DNA from: Candidatus Ruthia endofausta
GTDB lineage: Bacteria; Pseudomonadota; Gammaproteobacteria; PS1; Pseudothioglobaceae
DNA: 64,000 nucleotides
NCBI RefSeq assembly: GCF_013342985.1
Contig: NZ_CP054490.1
Location: forward strand, 744,001 to 808,000
Reading direction: 5' to 3'
The first letter of the stretch is position 1. Each line of letters opens with the position of its first letter. The notes beneath the pieces were generated by a model. That model had not been told where the DNA came from and did not search any database. It saw only the letters and a program-made list of their open reading frames with translations. The translations under genes and the position numbers were made by a program. Of the stretch, positions 54,839-64,000 are shown in pieces.

Positions 54839-55544
54839 TGAGTACCAAAGAAATTCCTATTTATATTATCAATTTAGGTAGAAGCCTTAACAGGCTATCT
54901 CATATGGACAAACAGTTATCTAAATTAAAGATGCCATTTGAAAAGATGGTCGCAATTGATGGTCACCAAATTCAACTTCAAATATTACAATCTTACTAAC
55001 AATAATCAAAGCGCTCATGGATTCATTATGCGACTTTATCTGCAGGAGGAATTGGTTACGTTCTTAGTTGGCATAACGCTTGGTGAACAGTATCAAACCA
55101 TAACTCTAAGGCATGTGTTGTATTAAAGGATAATGTCAAAATACATAACAACTTTAAGAATATAATTGAAATTATATTTCAACATTTAGATGAAAATATT
55201 GTAATTGATTTATCTGACAAAAAAGGTATGATAGAAAAAATATTAATGCTGTTATGCTTATTCGTTATCAAACACCACCACTTAAAAATCAAGGTACTAT
55301 TTATGGCGGGTTAGCTGCTCAAAAAAAATTTAAACAAAATGCAAAATTTTAAGGCACCCGTCGACACGCTACAGAAAATGCTCTAGTTCCATAATGTACA
55401 AACTTGGAGTCTAGATAAAGATTGCATCTCTCACCAAGATTTTGAAGTAGGTGGCTCAACAATTTCAACCAAGAAAAGGAAATTACCAACAAGAATAAAG
55501 AATGAACTAAGTCATCCTTATATGGAGAATGTGGATTGTTACTA
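54838..55544 (+). pseudogene. GT25-family LPS glycosyltransferase, decayed
   Basis: An ATG at 54838 gives MSTKEIPIYIINLGRSLNRL, SKLKMPFEKMVAIDGH, the GT25 start. Shifted frames then give LSAGGIGYVLSWHNAW, VVLKDNVKIHNNF (normally LEDD), VIDLSDKKG and, later, LELHNVQTWSLDKDCISHQDFE. At least three frameshifts and several stops. It is a relative of the intact gene at 56313. Confidence 0.85.
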
Positions 55545-55571
55545 GAAATTTTTTGTCGAATTAAGTAAAAA

Positions 55572-56312
55572 ATGGGACGCAAAGATAAAAGTAAATTTGA
55601 AAAATGGTTTTCGTTAAATCGTCATCAAAGACGACTTGGCGCAAAAAACCTATCCAATCAGATTGATACAGATTTTAGAAGCCAAAAAAATAAATTAATT
55701 ACCGATGGCAAAATCATATATACACACGGCAGTCCCAAGAGTATTGAAAAACACTTTAATACTTTGAAAAATGAGTTTTCTGGACAAAGTGAATTTTGCT
55801 ATACCCATGCAAAGATTATTGTTTTAATCAGACAGGACTTTGAATCAAGCAAGCATTTTGCTATTTTTAAGAATCTTCGGTATAAAGAGACAAGATTTTT
55901 ACTCAAGAATTTAAACACACGGTGGTTAATTTCTGCAACTGATACCTTTGCAGATTACTCTAATGATAATGCGCTTAGGGGTTTATCCATAGCTTGTTCA
56001 TGCCTGTTAAATACTGTCAAAATACAAGAAAGTGAGCGTTTCATTACCAACACCCAAAACTACAAAGATGATAAAGAAAAAATCATTAGACTAGATAATG
56101 AAGAGAGAATAGCGCTTTTTTATGGCATTTCGGTATTTAAAATTGGCACTAATGACACGCTTAGAAATATGCGTTGGCGTATTGATAAAGCAGCAAAAAT
56201 TAATATTGTAGGTCAAATATTACTTGAGGTGTTTCTAAGATTACAAAAATTTGATACCATCTATAAGCGCCTAAAGAATAAGCACACAAGAGGAAAAACT
56301 GGTTGGTGGTAA
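55572..56312 (+). CDS. Hypothetical protein inside the glycosyltransferase cluster
   Basis: The 246-residue soluble protein begins MGRKDKSKFEKWFSLNRHQR and is strongly basic (many Lys/Arg). It has no signal peptide, membrane helix or nucleotide-sugar motif. Features include KIIYTHGSPKSIEKHF, FCYTHAKIIVLIRQDF, RWLISATDTFADYS and IRLDNEERIALFYGISVFKI. Its stop abuts the next ATG with no gap, so it is translationally linked to the GT25 gene. I do not recognise the family. The intact frame among dead neighbours suggests selection. Confidence 0.6.
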   Translation: MGRKDKSKFEKWFSLNRHQRRLGAKNLSNQIDTDFRSQKNKLITDGKIIYTHGSPKSIEKHFNTLKNEFSGQSEFCYTHAKIIVLIRQDFESSKHFAIFKNLRYKETRFLLKNLNTRWLISATDTFADYSNDNALRGLSIACSCLLNTVKIQESERFITNTQNYKDDKEKIIRLDNEERIALFYGISVFKIGTNDTLRNMRWRIDKAAKINIVGQILLEVFLRLQKFDTIYKRLKNKHTRGKTGWW

Positions 56313-57101
56313 ATGGATATTTTTATTATTAATCTAATAAGTTCGATTAAACGACGAGAGTTTCAAGAAAGGCAATTATCATCATTAAAACTAGATTACC
56401 AAATAATCCATGCCATGTCTACCAAAGATATTGATAATAATACCTACAAAAAGCATTACTACGACTGGCAAAGACCGCTAAAAAATACTGAAGTTGCCTG
56501 CTATTATTCACATAAATTGGTATGGCATAAGATTATCAAAAATAATCAACCAGCTCTAGTATTAGAAGACGATGTATTGCTATCAAAATGCGTACCAAAA
56601 TTACTTGCAGGTCTCTCTGGCAAAAAAGGCATGGACTTAGTCAACTTTGAAAATAGAGGTAGAAAAAAATTCGTTTCAAAATCTAGCGTAGCTCTTGGAT
56701 GCAACTCGAAACTTCTTCGTCTTTATCAAGATAGGACAGGCGCAGCAGGATACATACTTTGGCCAGAGGGTGCTAAAAAACTTATTCAATGCGAAAAAAG
56801 AAAAGGAATTGCACTAGCTGATGCACATGTTACCGCTTGCCATAGTATTCGTGCCTATCAAGTAGAACCAGCACCTATTATTCAACTGAATCAATGTGCT
56901 TATTACGGGTTAAGCAACACCTATTCGGATGAAATATCCACATCAACCATTAATAATTGCAATAACCCAAAAGGTAGTTTTTTATTCCGAATTAAAAGAA
57001 ACTACTTCCAATTGAAACTAGGATTATACCAATTGTTGTTAATAACAAAATCAGACAGGCGTTATATCAAAACAAGGAAGAAAGATTTTTTTACTAGTTA
57101 A
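56313..57101 (+). CDS. GT25-family glycosyltransferase (LPS biosynthesis)
   Basis: The 262-residue protein begins MDIFIINLISSIKRREFQER, the GT25 start, with STKDIDN, TEVACYYSHKLVWHKII and the acidic nucleotide-sugar site ALVLEDDVLL (about 84-93), then GAAGYILWPEGAKKLI and ALADAHVTACHSIRAYQVEPAPI. It probably transfers a hexose to the lipopolysaccharide core. The C-terminal tail is basic and could touch the membrane. The last intact gene of the cluster. Confidence 0.87.
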   Translation: MDIFIINLISSIKRREFQERQLSSLKLDYQIIHAMSTKDIDNNTYKKHYYDWQRPLKNTEVACYYSHKLVWHKIIKNNQPALVLEDDVLLSKCVPKLLAGLSGKKGMDLVNFENRGRKKFVSKSSVALGCNSKLLRLYQDRTGAAGYILWPEGAKKLIQCEKRKGIALADAHVTACHSIRAYQVEPAPIIQLNQCAYYGLSNTYSDEISTSTINNCNNPKGSFLFRIKRNYFQLKLGLYQLLLITKSDRRYIKTRKKDFFTS

Positions 57102-57159
57102 CAACATTAAATAATGGAAAAAAATCTACACTTAACAACACCTATCAAAATCAAACCCT

Positions 57160-57236
57160 CTGATATTTTGAGAATGCCAATTGGCAATAAAAATATCAGG
57201 GGATTAACAATATATGAATAAATAATTGGCATTCTC
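57160..57236. repeat. Nested inverted repeats upstream of glnS
   Basis: CTGATATTTT (57160-57169) and AAAATATCAG (57190-57199) form a 10-bp perfect stem enclosing the palindrome TGCCAATTGGCA. In addition GAGAATGCCAATT (57170-57182) is repeated inverted at 57224-57236, so two alternative hairpins can form. They lie between the GT25 gene and glnS, 44 bp before the glnS start. No T-run follows the first stem. Confidence 0.8.
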
Positions 57237-57279
57237 ACGGAGCGTATTTTACATTTATATTGACTATAATCTGGTACTT

Positions 57280-58938
57280 ATGAACAAGGATACTTACACC
57301 AACTTTATCCGCAATCAAATTGATAACGATTTAGAGCAAAAATTGCATACTTCTATTCAAACACGTTTTCCACCTGAACCTAATGGTTATTTACATATTG
57401 GACATGCTAAATCAATTTGTCTAAATTTTGGTTTAGCAAAAGATTACAAGGGGCAGTGTAATTTTCGATTTGATGACACTAATCCTGCTAAAGAAGATAT
57501 TAAATTTATAGACGCCATCAAAGGAGATATTAAGTGGCTTGGGTTTATGTGGGATGGTGATATTAAGTATAGTTCTCATTATTTTGACCAATTTTATAAA
57601 TACGCCATTGAGCTTATTAATAAAAACCTAGCTTACGTTTGCTTTTTAAATGCAAATGAAACTCGTACTTACCGAGGCACCTTAAAAGAGGCTGGGGAAA
57701 ATAGCCCTTATCGAGATGCATCAATTGCAGAAAATCTAGAATTGCTTGCAAAAATGAAGGCAGGTAAATTTTCAGAAGGTGAGTGTGTACTACGCGGCAA
57801 AATTGATATGAGCAGTTCATTTATGTGTATGCGCGACCCAACTCTATACCGTATTCGCTTTGATAAACATCACCAAACTGGTAATCAGTGGCGTATTTAT
57901 CCCATGTATGATTTTGCTCATTGTATTAGTGATGCCATTGAAAAAGTAACTCACTCTCTATGCACATTAGAATTCCAAGAGAATCGTCGTCTATATGATT
58001 GGATACTAGAAAACCTAAATGATTTTAACAAGCCTAATCGCCCACATCAATATGAGTTTTCACGGCTGAATTTAGAATACACCGTTATGTCAAAACGTAA
58101 ATTACAAAAATTAGTCGAAGATGAGTTGGTATCTGGCTGGGATGATCCACGTATGCCTACGCTTTCAGGGCTTCGTCGTCGTGGCTATACTGCGGCTAGT
58201 ATTCGTGATTTTGTCAGTCGAATTGGCATTTCTAAAGTAGACAGCATGACCGATATAGCAATTCTAGAAGCTGCTGTACGTGATGATTTGAATATCAAAG
58301 CACCACGCACAATGGGTGTAATTGATCCAATACGCGTTATTATTGAAAATTATCCTGAAGATAAAATTGAAACCTTGAAAGCCCCTATTCACCCACAAAA
58401 TAAGGCGATGGGAAAGCGTGATATATTCTTCTCTCGTGAATTATATATTGATAGAGCAGACTTTAAAGAAGTGGCGCCTAATAAAAAATTTAAACGACTG
58501 ACAATCAATAAAGAAGTGCGCCTACGATTTGCTTATGTCATTAATGCCACTACTTTTGATACCGATTTTGATGGCAATGTTACCACCGTATACGCAACAT
58601 ATGACCCTGATACATTAGGTAAAAATCCTACAGATGGTCGTAAAGTCAAAGGCGTGATTCACTTTGTTGAAGCCACCAAAGCACTCAAGGCAGAATTTAG
58701 ACTATATGATCGATTGTTCACACTTGAGAACCCTGGCAAAAATGACCACTTTGAACAATTGCTTAATTCACAATCACTAATCAGCACTTATGGTGTGGTA
58801 GAACCTAGTATGACTAATAGTAAGCCTGAATTTGCTTATCAATTTGAACGTGAAGGATATTTTTGTCGAGACAATCAATCAAACGATGAACTGGTATTTA
58901 ACAAAACGACAAGTTTACGTGACACTTGGTGCGCTTAA
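57280..58938 (+). CDS. glnS: Glutaminyl-tRNA synthetase
   Basis: The ATG at 57280 starts [18 protein letters not shown]; an open frame 18 codons longer overlaps the inverted repeat and has no similarity. The 552-residue class I enzyme has [18 protein letters not shown] (HIGH motif), FRFDDTNP, and a KMSKS-type TVMSKRKLQ motif, and matches E. coli GlnRS in length (554). Its presence means Gln-tRNA is charged directly, not by the amidotransferase route. Confidence 0.96.
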   Translation: MNKDTYTNFIRNQIDNDLEQKLHTSIQTRFPPEPNGYLHIGHAKSICLNFGLAKDYKGQCNFRFDDTNPAKEDIKFIDAIKGDIKWLGFMWDGDIKYSSHYFDQFYKYAIELINKNLAYVCFLNANETRTYRGTLKEAGENSPYRDASIAENLELLAKMKAGKFSEGECVLRGKIDMSSSFMCMRDPTLYRIRFDKHHQTGNQWRIYPMYDFAHCISDAIEKVTHSLCTLEFQENRRLYDWILENLNDFNKPNRPHQYEFSRLNLEYTVMSKRKLQKLVEDELVSGWDDPRMPTLSGLRRRGYTAASIRDFVSRIGISKVDSMTDIAILEAAVRDDLNIKAPRTMGVIDPIRVIIENYPEDKIETLKAPIHPQNKAMGKRDIFFSRELYIDRADFKEVAPNKKFKRLTINKEVRLRFAYVINATTFDTDFDGNVTTVYATYDPDTLGKNPTDGRKVKGVIHFVEATKALKAEFRLYDRLFTLENPGKNDHFEQLLNSQSLISTYGVVEPSMTNSKPEFAYQFEREGYFCRDNQSNDELVFNKTTSLRDTWCA

Positions 58939-59020
58939 TACTCTAATCATCCATCGCTCATGAATAATCACGAAAAAAAATCTAGTAATACTAAAATCAA
59001 CCAAACAAATAAGATTGTCA

Positions 59021-59764
59021 TTATTTGATTTGATTTAGCCATTCTGATACCGTGTCAATCTCGTTATATTTAGTCAAATCAATTTGTAAAGGCGTGACTG
59101 ACACATAATGATTAGCAATGGCATGAAAATCTGTGCCTACGCCATTATCAGCCTCTTTACCATTTTCACCAATCCAATAAAGGCTTGGATCGTCTTTATC
59201 AGCAACACTTTGCTCCGACATATGACGCTTTCCTAAGCGTGTTGTTTGAAACCCTTTAATATCTCTAAAAGGCACATCTGGTACATTAACATTCAACACA
59301 GTATCGTGTGATAACTGAGTATGAGATATTTGACTAATCAGTTGCTTGGCAACCATGCCCGCTGTTTCAAAATTCTGACCTTCCCAGCTTGCCAATGATA
59401 TTGCCACCGATGGCAAGCCTAAAAATCGTCCTTCTATCGCACCAGCAACTGTGCCTGAATAAATCACATCATCACCTAAATTAGCACCAAAGTTAATGCC
59501 TGTCACTACCAAATCAATTTTTTCATTTAAGAAGCCACATAGAGCTAAATGCACACAATCGCTTGGCGTTGCGTCAATGCTATAAACATTATTTGATATT
59601 TGAATTGGCCCTAAAGGATTATCAAGTGTAAGCGAACTACTGGCAGCTGATTTGTTTTCACTGGGTGCAACCACGATAACGTCATGTTCCTGCGCTAAAG
59701 ATTGGGAGAGTTGCACAATACCTGGAGCTTGATAGCCATCATCATTGCTAATTAAAATCTTCAT
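59021..59764 (-). CDS. surE: 5'/3'-nucleotidase SurE
   Basis: The 247-residue protein has the metal-site start ILISNDDGYQAPGI, VVAPSENKSAASSSLTL, GTPSDCV-like DATPSDCVHLAL, and VTGINFGANLGDDVIYSGTVAGA, all SurE signatures. It dephosphorylates nucleoside monophosphates and short polyphosphate. In many gammaproteobacteria it is with pcm, nlpD and rpoS; here it follows clpS-clpA instead. Length is normal. Confidence 0.95.
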   Translation of the reverse strand: MKILISNDDGYQAPGIVQLSQSLAQEHDVIVVAPSENKSAASSSLTLDNPLGPIQISNNVYSIDATPSDCVHLALCGFLNEKIDLVVTGINFGANLGDDVIYSGTVAGAIEGRFLGLPSVAISLASWEGQNFETAGMVAKQLISQISHTQLSHDTVLNVNVPDVPFRDIKGFQTTRLGKRHMSEQSVADKDDPSLYWIGENGKEADNGVGTDFHAIANHYVSVTPLQIDLTKYNEIDTVSEWLNQIK

Positions 59765-59787
59765 CTTTAATTAGCAAATACTTTGCA

Positions 59788-62010
59788 TCACGATTGCATT
59801 GCAAGGATAATTTTATCTTTTTTAACACCAACTTTCACCAATCCACCATTGACTAATTTACCAAATAATAACTCATCTGCTAATGGTTTACGAACTTCTT
59901 TTTCAATCAGACGCACCATGGGTCGTGCACCCATCTTGGCATTATAACCATGCTTTGCAAACCATTTTCGAGCAGTGTCAGATACAATTAGCAAAACCTG
60001 TTTATTTTCTAATGCTTCTTCCAATTCAAATAAGAATTTATTCACCACGTAAACAATAGTTTGCTCGTTAAGTGCATTAAAATAAATAACCTCTGATAGA
60101 CGGTTTCTAAATTCTGGTGTAAATAACTTCTTCAATTCAGTTTCATAATCCAATGAGTAATCTTGTTCACTAAAGCCAATTGACGTACGTTGAATACTTT
60201 GTGCACCAGCGTTTGAAGTCATTACCAAGATCACATTTCTAAAGTCAACCTCTCGACCATTGGCATCAGTCATCTTGCCGTTGTCCATAACTTGTAGCAA
60301 TAAATTAAAGATATCAGGATGGGCCTTCTCAATTTCATCAAGCAATAACACAGCATACGGACTGGCATTAACTGCTTCAGTTAGCAAGCCACCTTCATCA
60401 TAGCCCACATAACCTGGTGGTGAGCCAATGAGCTTTGAAATTGAGTGACGTTCTCCGTACTCACTCATATCAAAACGTAACAACTTAACCTCCATAATTC
60501 GAGCCAGTTGCTTACAAATTTCTGTTTTACCCACACCTGTTGGGCCTGCAAATAAGAATGACCCCATCGGCTTATCAGTTTGTGCCAAACCTGAACGTGA
60601 TAATTTAATCGCTGTGGATAAACTACTTAGTGCATAATCTTGCCCAAACACACCCAATTTAAGTTCTGATTCTAAGTTTTTAAGTAAAGATTTGTCATTA
60701 TTAGTCACTTGCTTAGATGGAATACGTGCTAATTTAGCAATAATATTTTCAATATCACCCACGCCAATATTAATCTTACGTTTTGATTTAGGCTGAATCT
60801 GCTGATAAGCGCCTGCTTCGTCAATCACATCAATGGCTTTATCTGGCAAGCGACGATTATTCATATAACGATGGGACAATTCAGCGGCAGAGCTTAATGC
60901 CGCTGCTGAATATTTAACTTTATGATAATTTTGGTAATATTTTTTAAGACCTTGCAAAATTTTGACAGTATCTGCTATCGAAGGCTCATTAATATCAATT
61001 TTTTGAAAACGACGCGACAACGCATAATCTTTTTCAAACACTTTTCGATATTCTTCATAAGTGGTTGAACCCATACACCTAAGAGTGCCATCAGCCAATG
61101 TAGGTTTTAATAAATTAGAAGCATCTAATGAGCCACCAGAAACACTACCTGCACCAATTAATGTGTGAATTTCATCAATAAACAAAATAGCTTGCGGGAT
61201 TTTTTCCAAATCTGTTAATACTGCTTTAAGGCGTTTCTCAAAATCACCTCGATATTTTGTACCCGCAATAAGCACGCCGATATCTAATGAATAAATACTG
61301 GCTTTCTTTAAAATCTCTGGTACTTTTCCCTCAACAATTTTCAAGGCAATGCCTTGTGCAATAGCTGTTTTACCAACACCAGCAAGGCCAACAAATAGCG
61401 GGTTATTTTTACGACGCCTAGACAGTACTTGCACTGTACGAACAACCTCTTTCTCTCTACCGAGTAAGGGGTCTATTTGCCCAGATTTTGCTTTTTCACA
61501 TAGATTTATTGTATAAGCTTCCAATGAGGATTGTTTGGATTTTTTCTTGTCTAGTTCAATTTTTAATTCACTTGTAATAGATTCTGGCACTCTATTTAAA
61601 ATACCTTCCATGGCATCTAGGCGTGAGATATTATTAAGTTTTAGTAAATAAACCGCATGGGACTCCTTTTCAGAAAAAATACTCACCAACACATTCATCG
61701 CATATACCGTATTTCTTTGTGCAGATTGTGCCTGATAAACACTACGCTGTAAAACACGCTGGAAGCCTACTGTTGGTACGATATCGACATTAGACTCAAG
61801 CGCAATGAGTGGTGTATGCGAATCAATATAGCCTTCTAATTCATTTTGAAATTCGTCAATATCAACCCGCTTATTTCTTAAAAAAGTGACTACTTCATCA
61901 ATATTAAGTAGTGCTAAAAGCAAATGTTCAACCGTTACAAATTCCAAACGATTATTGCGCGCTTGTGTCATAACATAATTAATTTCTTGTTGTAATCCTG
62001 TTTCAATCAT
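59788..62010 (-). CDS. clpA: ATP-dependent Clp protease ATP-binding subunit ClpA
   Basis: The 740-residue AAA+ unfoldase has an N-terminal double-Clp domain (about 1-145), first Walker A GLAGVGKT (208-215) with LFIDEIHTLIGAG, and second Walker A GPTGVGKTEIC with LLLDEIEKAHPD. The IGL-type loop for ClpP binding is not easily read by eye. It unfolds substrates for ClpP, with the ClpS adaptor encoded 7 bp upstream. Somewhat shorter than E. coli ClpA (758). clpP is not in the window. Confidence 0.95.
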   Translation of the reverse strand: MIETGLQQEINYVMTQARNNRLEFVTVEHLLLALLNIDEVVTFLRNKRVDIDEFQNELEGYIDSHTPLIALESNVDIVPTVGFQRVLQRSVYQAQSAQRNTVYAMNVLVSIFSEKESHAVYLLKLNNISRLDAMEGILNRVPESITSELKIELDKKKSKQSSLEAYTINLCEKAKSGQIDPLLGREKEVVRTVQVLSRRRKNNPLFVGLAGVGKTAIAQGIALKIVEGKVPEILKKASIYSLDIGVLIAGTKYRGDFEKRLKAVLTDLEKIPQAILFIDEIHTLIGAGSVSGGSLDASNLLKPTLADGTLRCMGSTTYEEYRKVFEKDYALSRRFQKIDINEPSIADTVKILQGLKKYYQNYHKVKYSAAALSSAAELSHRYMNNRRLPDKAIDVIDEAGAYQQIQPKSKRKINIGVGDIENIIAKLARIPSKQVTNNDKSLLKNLESELKLGVFGQDYALSSLSTAIKLSRSGLAQTDKPMGSFLFAGPTGVGKTEICKQLARIMEVKLLRFDMSEYGERHSISKLIGSPPGYVGYDEGGLLTEAVNASPYAVLLLDEIEKAHPDIFNLLLQVMDNGKMTDANGREVDFRNVILVMTSNAGAQSIQRTSIGFSEQDYSLDYETELKKLFTPEFRNRLSEVIYFNALNEQTIVYVVNKFLFELEEALENKQVLLIVSDTARKWFAKHGYNAKMGARPMVRLIEKEVRKPLADELLFGKLVNGGLVKVGVKKDKIILAMQS

Positions 62011-62017
62011 GGTTTTA

Positions 62018-62317
62018 TTATATCTCCAACTCGCGCAATACGCACATTAATGGTTGTTCATTTCTACGCGCAAACTCTATTACCTGTGTTACTTTAGTTT
62101 GTGCAATGTCATGCGAAAAAATACCACAAATTCCCTCTCCCTCTATATGAATTTTAAGCATAATTTCTTGAGCCGCCTTGTCACTTTTGGAAAAAAATTG
62201 CACAAGCACATCAATCACAAATTCCATGGTTGTGTAATCATCGTTTAGCAATAATACTTGAAATTTATTTGGTTTTTTTAGCTTTGGTTTTGAAGTTTTT
62301 GTTAGTGCCTTTGTCAT
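62018..62317 (-). CDS. clpS: ATP-dependent Clp protease adaptor ClpS
   Basis: The 99-residue adaptor has the family core [50 protein letters not shown], which includes the N-degron-binding Asn-Asp and His residues. It delivers N-end-rule substrates to ClpA, the next gene (7 bp). The N-terminus is a basic extension ([17 protein letters not shown]). It is 1 bp from the lptG stop, so lptG-clpS-clpA may be cotranscribed. Confidence 0.96.
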   Translation of the reverse strand: MTKALTKTSKPKLKKPNKFQVLLLNDDYTTMEFVIDVLVQFFSKSDKAAQEIMLKIHIEGEGICGIFSHDIAQTKVTQVIEFARRNEQPLMCVLRELEI

Positions 62318-62318
62318 T

Positions 62319-63401
62319 CTAAGTCGCTGATTTTTTCTTTAACAATACCCATACAAAAACTAACACCACCAATGTTGGTATTGAGGCACTCAAGAAGTGA
62401 TTATAGTCAAACCTAAGTGACAATACACCGCCAATACGCGAGGCTAACTCAAAAAACAAGCTCATCATCAAACCTAAGAAAATCTTCTTGCCAAGTGATG
62501 CATCACGAAGTGAGCCAAAAATAAACAGCATTGAAAATAATATCATCGCAATCAAAGTAATGGGCTTCATAAGACGTTTATATATTTCTACTTCAGAAAC
62601 ATCAGCGGCAAGATGGTTAATTGTTAAAAAACGTATTTGTTGATAAAGATGCCAAGTGGATAGTTCACGTGGGTCTTTTTTAAGGCTTTCTATCAATTTT
62701 TGATTAAACGACACTTGGACACTGTATTTCTCAAAATTATTTTCAGAAAATGTTGTCAACTGACTATTTTTACCTAACTGATAATGGATTGACTGACCAA
62801 GCTCTAAATTATCCCCATTAGAAATAGCACTATCAGAATGCGTTATAGAGTCTAATCTATTTGATTCTCGCAACTTAATAAGAGTGACATCTTGAAATGA
62901 TTTACCATCAAAGTTCTTTTTAACATGAATAAAGAATCCACTATCTTTAAGCCAAAAACCTTGCTGATTCTTAAACGTTATGTTTTGTCCTAGCGCTCTA
63001 GCACGTGAACCTTCTGCATACTCAGTGGTTATTGGTGCAATCAATTCACCTATAAAAATAACAATCGCAATAAACGTAAGCGCAGCTCTAACAACAATAT
63101 GTGAAATTTGCATAATTGAAACACCTGCGCTTCTAATAACAACTAGTTGAGATGTGGACGCTAAATGACCCAATGCCAAAAGCGAGCCTAATAAAATAAT
63201 CACCGATGAGTGCGAATACATAACTGCAGGAATATCTGAGATTACATATTTTGTTGCTTCAAATACCGTGTAATCAGCTTGCCCTATAAATTTAACTTCT
63301 TCAAGAAAGTTAAAAAATGCATAAATACCTAGCCAAACTAACATAACAGCTAATGTGTAAAAGGTCATGCTTTTAACAATGTAGCGGTCTAAAATTTTCA
63401 T
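62319..63401 (-). CDS. lptG: LPS export ABC transporter permease LptG
   Basis: The ATG at 63401 starts [20 protein letters not shown], as LptG does; the frame is open 15 codons more into the guaA start. The 360-residue protein has three N-terminal and three C-terminal helices around a periplasmic beta-jellyroll domain, with [16 protein letters not shown] (the LptF/G cytosolic coupling helix) and a [14 protein letters not shown] segment. It extracts lipopolysaccharide with LptF and LptB. lptF, usually adjacent, is not here. It is divergent from guaA, whose start overlaps the longer frame. Confidence 0.92.
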   Translation of the reverse strand: MKILDRYIVKSMTFYTLAVMLVWLGIYAFFNFLEEVKFIGQADYTVFEATKYVISDIPAVMYSHSSVIILLGSLLALGHLASTSQLVVIRSAGVSIMQISHIVVRAALTFIAIVIFIGELIAPITTEYAEGSRARALGQNITFKNQQGFWLKDSGFFIHVKKNFDGKSFQDVTLIKLRESNRLDSITHSDSAISNGDNLELGQSIHYQLGKNSQLTTFSENNFEKYSVQVSFNQKLIESLKKDPRELSTWHLYQQIRFLTINHLAADVSEVEIYKRLMKPITLIAMILFSMLFIFGSLRDASLGKKIFLGLMMSLFFELASRIGGVLSLRFDYNHFLSASIPTLVVLVFVWVLLKKKSAT

Positions 63402-63444
63402 TAAAATATGAGTCTTAAAAATAGAATTATTTAACTTTGGCGCC

Positions 63445-64000
63445 ATGATGAAAAATATTCACCTTGATAAAATCCTTATTCTTGATTTCGGCTCTCAATA
63501 TACCCAACTTATTGCTCGCCGTGTGCGTGAAATTGGTGTTTATTGTGAATTATTTCCCTATGATGTAGATAATGCTTTTATTAAAAATTTTAACCCTAAA
63601 GGCATTATCCTTTCAGGTGGACCTGACACCGTAACACTTGATAATTCTGCTAGAGCGCCAAGTATTATATTTGATCTTAATGTGCCAATACTAGGTATTT
63701 GTTATGGTATGCAAACCATGGCCATACAGCTTGGTGGCCATGCTACTTCAGCCGATAAGCATGAATATGGTTTTTCTAAAGTTCATGTTCGCAATCACTC
63801 ACCACTACTTAGTAACATTAGTGACGAAATTAATCATGAAGGTCATAGTTTATTAGATGTATGGATGAGTCATGGTATTGAGGTAGAACAATTACCAGAT
63901 GGATTTAAATTGATTGCCTCTACAGACAACTGTGATATAGCTGGATTTGCCAATGTAAAAAAGCATTATTACGGCTTACAATTTCATCCAGAAGTAACTC
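63445..64000 (+). CDS. guaA: GMP synthase (glutamine-hydrolysing), 5' part only
   Basis: The frame from 63445 reads MMKNIHLDKILILDFGSQYTQ, RRVREIGVYCELFP, GIILSGGPDTVT, the class I amidotransferase nucleophile motif ILGICYGMQTMAIQLGG and the end of the domain YGLQFHPEVT, where the window stops. Only the glutaminase domain (about 185 residues of ~525) is seen. It converts XMP to GMP. The start could be the second ATG at 63448. No ribosome site is strong. Confidence 0.95.
   Translation, partial: MMKNIHLDKILILDFGSQYTQLIARRVREIGVYCELFPYDVDNAFIKNFNPKGIILSGGPDTVTLDNSARAPSIIFDLNVPILGICYGMQTMAIQLGGHATSADKHEYGFSKVHVRNHSPLLSNISDEINHEGHSLLDVWMSHGIEVEQLPDGFKLIASTDNCDIAGFANVKKHYYGLQFHPEVT

Noticed and set aside
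1-64000. CRISPR arrays, insertion sequences or integrated prophage
   Set aside because: No regularly spaced repeats, transposase or intact phage genes were seen; the XerD protein is the housekeeping type.

Overview
The window is an AT-rich stretch of a gammaproteobacterial chromosome that combines a complete reverse-type dissimilatory sulfite reductase (dsr) sulfur-oxidation operon with heavy gene decay. It contains single-copy housekeeping genes, no transposase, no CRISPR array, many pseudogenes with one to several frameshifts or stops, and dead toxin-antitoxin and adhesin genes. This fits a thiotrophic symbiont undergoing genome reduction. The protein sequences and gene content look most like the vesicomyid-clam symbionts of the SUP05 clade (Candidatus Ruthia / Vesicomyosocius). 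The taxon is inferred from memory of the families, not from a search.

Layout. 1-4820: folD (cut by the window edge), kdsB, a Trm112-like peptide, lpxK and a small membrane-protein pseudogene on the minus strand, then lolC/E and lolD on plus. 4821-9239: decayed fragments, panD with a 56-residue membrane ORF, the sodium-pumping decarboxylase set oadG-oadA-oadB, tRNA-Leu(CAA) and infA. 9419-14992: metF, a small ORF broken at a 7-bp tandem repeat, a dead YadA-type adhesin, a small DNA-binding protein, hemD, an unknown gene, a CaCA antiporter, tsaE and an amidase pseudogene. 15003-28128: dsrA-B-E-F-H-C-M-K-L-J-O-P, a peptidoglycan-binding-like gene and a strong terminator, then dsrN and dsrR, all on minus. 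28129-31216: a 30-bp perfect inverted repeat, gltD, rplS and xerD. 31217-32671: two decayed cell-wall enzyme genes. 32676-38775: greA, carB, mlaA, carA, a metal-binding HMA peptide and thiS. 38803-41756: a gene graveyard (hicBA, a lipoprotein, a cadherin-like surface protein, an XRE regulator, mazF and its antitoxin). 41768-48229: a PP-loop sulfurtransferase-like protein, a shattered prmA, a second DsrC/TusE-like protein, alaS, a YciO-type protein and a PHP phosphatase. 48311-57101: glmS-pgi-galU, then a decaying surface-polysaccharide locus (wbpM-type pseudogene, glycosyltransferases live and dead). 57280-64000: glnS, surE, clpA, clpS, lptG and the start of guaA.

How it works together. DsrEFH and DsrC pass persulfide sulfur to DsrAB, which oxidises it to sulfite. 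DsrMKJOP exchanges the electrons with the quinone pool and periplasm, DsrL couples to NAD(P)H, and DsrN amidates siroheme. Biosynthesis and translation genes are largely intact, whereas host-interaction, wall-remodelling, defence and surface-variation genes are dead or dying. That is the pattern expected of a stable, vertically transmitted symbiont. The items most worth a second look are the 30-bp inverted repeat before dsrA, the hairpin after dsrC, the terminator that isolates dsrN-dsrR, the heptanucleotide-repeat frameshift, the carA-mlaA-carB arrangement with a signal-peptidase-I type MlaA, and the unknown gene inside the glycosyltransferase cluster.
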